Source of the DNA: Bacteroidetes bacterium MedPE-SWsnd-G1
GTDB lineage: Bacteria; Bacteroidota; Bacteroidia; Flavobacteriales; Flavobacteriaceae
Reading direction: 5' to 3'
Length of the DNA: 64,000 nucleotides
NCBI GenBank assembly: GCA_001874265.1
Contig: MPDD01000011.1
Location: 1-64,000 of the forward strand
In this document: positions 62,777-64,000 of the stretch, piece after piece
Layout of the letters: each line of letters begins with the position of its first letter
Position numbering within the stretch: position 1 is the stretch's first letter
Translations under genes and position numbers: made by a program
Notes under the pieces: model-generated
Seen by the model: the letters and a program-made list of their open reading frames with translations, nothing else
What the model was told of the DNA's origin: nothing
Database searches by the model: none

Positions 62777-64000
62777 TTGCAATTAAATTTATCAAAAATA
62801 CTTTTTACACTGTTCTTTATCAGTTTTGCAGGACAATTTGCTTCGGCGCAAAACACCCCTCCTATTACAACTTCAAGTACCGATACCATTGGAAAAAACG
62901 AAAAAAATCTAGTCCAACCTAAAGATTCTATTCAGTTAGATAGCGTTATAAAACCAAAAGGAGCAATTGAATCAATCTTATCTCATAACGCAGATAGCAC
63001 TCAAAGTTATAGTTTAGATAGAAGTTTAATGACATTATATTATAACGCAGAAGTTGATTATGGCAATATTAATATTAAAGCCGGCCTAATAACAATTAAT
63101 AGCGAGACCAATATGGTAATGGCGAGAGGTATTAAAGATAGTACTGGATATATTCAAAGACCTATTGTTGTTCAAGACGGGCAAGAATCCACTCACGACT
63201 CAATTAAACTGAATACAAAAACTGAAAAAGCGTTGGCTTGGGGTACACTTTCGGAAATTACTGGCTTAGATACAAAAACTGGGATTATGAAGAAAGTAAA
63301 TGATTCAACCATTTATGTTTCTAACATTTCCATAACAACCTCTAAAAAACCTATTCCTGATTATGAAATAAGGGTAGATAAAGGAAAACTAGTACCAGAT
63401 AAAAAAATTGTTGGAGGTAAATCTCAATTCATTATTGCCGAAGTACCTACTCCACTAATTCTGCCCTTTTCTTATTTCCCACTGACTAAAGGTAGAACAT
63501 CTGGAATAATCATGCCTTCTTATGGTAGTACAAGAGAACAAGGTTTTTACTTGCAAAACGGAGGGTATTACTTAGCATTAAATGAATATTTTGATTTAGC
63601 ATTAATGGGTGATCTTTATACCAACGGAAGTTGGGGTATTAATGCGCAAAGTAATTATAATGTTCGTTATAAATTTAACGGAAGTTTTGGTTTTAGATAT
63701 GAAAATTTATATAATAGTATTAGAGGATTAGATGATTATAATAGAAGTTCTAATTATAATATAAGGTGGAGCCATAGCCAAGATGGAAAATCGAACCCAA
63801 ATGCCAGATTCAGTGCTTCTGTGAACTTAGGTAGTAGTACTTATTATAGACAGTCCTTAAATGAATACAACAGTAATGCATTCTTAAATAATACTCTTAG
63901 TTCCTCCATCTCTTATCAAAGACGATTTGTGGGAACACCATTTAATTTAACGTCTTCCATGACGCACTCTCAGAATACCAATACAGAGAGTATCATTATG
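62777..64000 (+). CDS. lptD: LPS-assembly protein LptD, N-terminal part (runs off the window)
   Basis: Outer-membrane protein that inserts LPS. From a TTG at 62777 (upstream TAA at 62753-62755) the frame is open to the window end, 408 codons, about half the expected length. A signal peptide (about 1-25, FASAQ) is followed by an OstA/LptA-like periplasmic domain (LYYNAEVDYGNINIKAGLITINSETN) and the start of the barrel (ILPFSYFPLTKGRTSGIIMPSYG). TTG is chosen because no ATG precedes the signal peptide. Divergent from the amidase-mlaD operon. Confidence 0.88.
   Translation, partial: MQLNLSKILFTLFFISFAGQFASAQNTPPITTSSTDTIGKNEKNLVQPKDSIQLDSVIKPKGAIESILSHNADSTQSYSLDRSLMTLYYNAEVDYGNINIKAGLITINSETNMVMARGIKDSTGYIQRPIVVQDGQESTHDSIKLNTKTEKALAWGTLSEITGLDTKTGIMKKVNDSTIYVSNISITTSKKPIPDYEIRVDKGKLVPDKKIVGGKSQFIIAEVPTPLILPFSYFPLTKGRTSGIIMPSYGSTREQGFYLQNGGYYLALNEYFDLALMGDLYTNGSWGINAQSNYNVRYKFNGSFGFRYENLYNSIRGLDDYNRSSNYNIRWSHSQDGKSNPNARFSASVNLGSSTYYRQSLNEYNSNAFLNNTLSSSISYQRRFVGTPFNLTSSMTHSQNTNTESIIM

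Noticed and set aside
1-64000. CRISPR arrays, insertion sequences, toxin-antitoxin or phage-defence islands
   Set aside because: I looked for spaced direct repeats, transposase motifs and typical defence-gene pairs on both strands and saw none.

Overview
The window is low-GC chromosomal DNA from a member of the Bacteroidota, almost certainly family Flavobacteriaceae. The basis is family-typical gene neighbourhoods (aroQ/xerD divergent; coiled-coil protein-zapA-6S RNA-rny; gyrA-TPR; lptD divergent from an amidase-mlaD operon), a SecA of about 1100 residues, an HD-domain 7TM phosphodiesterase, a bacillithiol deacetylase, menaquinone and TonB-receptor genes, and many copies of the Bacteroidota promoter element TAnnTTTG. 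I saw no CRISPR array, insertion sequence, prophage, rRNA operon or replication origin. Most of the window is dense housekeeping sequence with good terminators between converging genes.

Layout. 0-4 kb: a broken flavobacterial gene (one in-frame stop plus one frameshift), then two nucleotide-sugar genes (UDP-glucuronate 4-epimerase type and UDP-HexNAc 6-dehydrogenase type). 4-8 kb: ftcD (histidine catabolism) coupled to an acetyltransferase gene, a repeat-rich gap, and aroQ divergent from xerD. 8-11 kb: rny, a probable 6S RNA, zapA and a coiled-coil gene, all on the minus strand. 11-17 kb: an M23 peptidase, a TonB-dependent receptor, a DUF3108 protein and a small membrane protein, then bcp and nth. 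17-22 kb: a sigma factor with a 46-residue ORF behind it, uvrA, a TPR protein and tRNA-His. 22-28 kb: bshB1, a leucine-rich-repeat protein, a glutathione peroxidase, a DUF2520/KdsC pair and a run of small secreted or SRPBCC proteins. 28-40 kb: tRNA-Ser/Pro/Arg, a 7TM-HD phosphodiesterase, thiolase, NlpC/P60, gyrA-TPR, clpC. 40-48 kb: fumC, hutI and the exopolysaccharide genes wza, wzc, a wlbA-like oxidoreductase and a sugar transferase. 48-53 kb: methyltransferase, corrinoid adenosyltransferase, DUF2795, secA. 53-56 kb: VOC, SRPBCC, UPF0173, a frameshifted Crp/Fnr regulator, DinB. 56-64 kb: menA, two Fe-S electron-transfer proteins, an AhpD-like protein, mlaD, an amidase and the 5' part of lptD.

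Functional links. hutI and ftcD supply the last steps of histidine degradation but lie about 36 kb apart, and hutH/hutU are not here. The dehydrogenase near 3 kb and the wlbA-like enzyme near 44 kb could act in one acidic-sugar pathway whose product would be handled by the transferase and the Wzc/Wza exporter. lptD, mlaD, the amidase, the M23 and NlpC peptidases and the TonB receptor are envelope functions. Bcp, glutathione peroxidase and BshB1 are redox functions.

Most worth checking: two genes broken by single-base lesions (mutation or assembly error); two small ORFs of 46 and 55 codons; the probable 6S RNA; a 13-bp direct repeat with a 21-bp period upstream of the LRR gene; a promoter followed by a terminator-like hairpin before the gene at 26.16 kb; two promoters that abut the start codon (candidate leaderless mRNAs); an endonuclease III with no cysteine; and a (Tyr-Gly)n tail on the tyrosine kinase. 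I did not find a convincing new multi-gene system.
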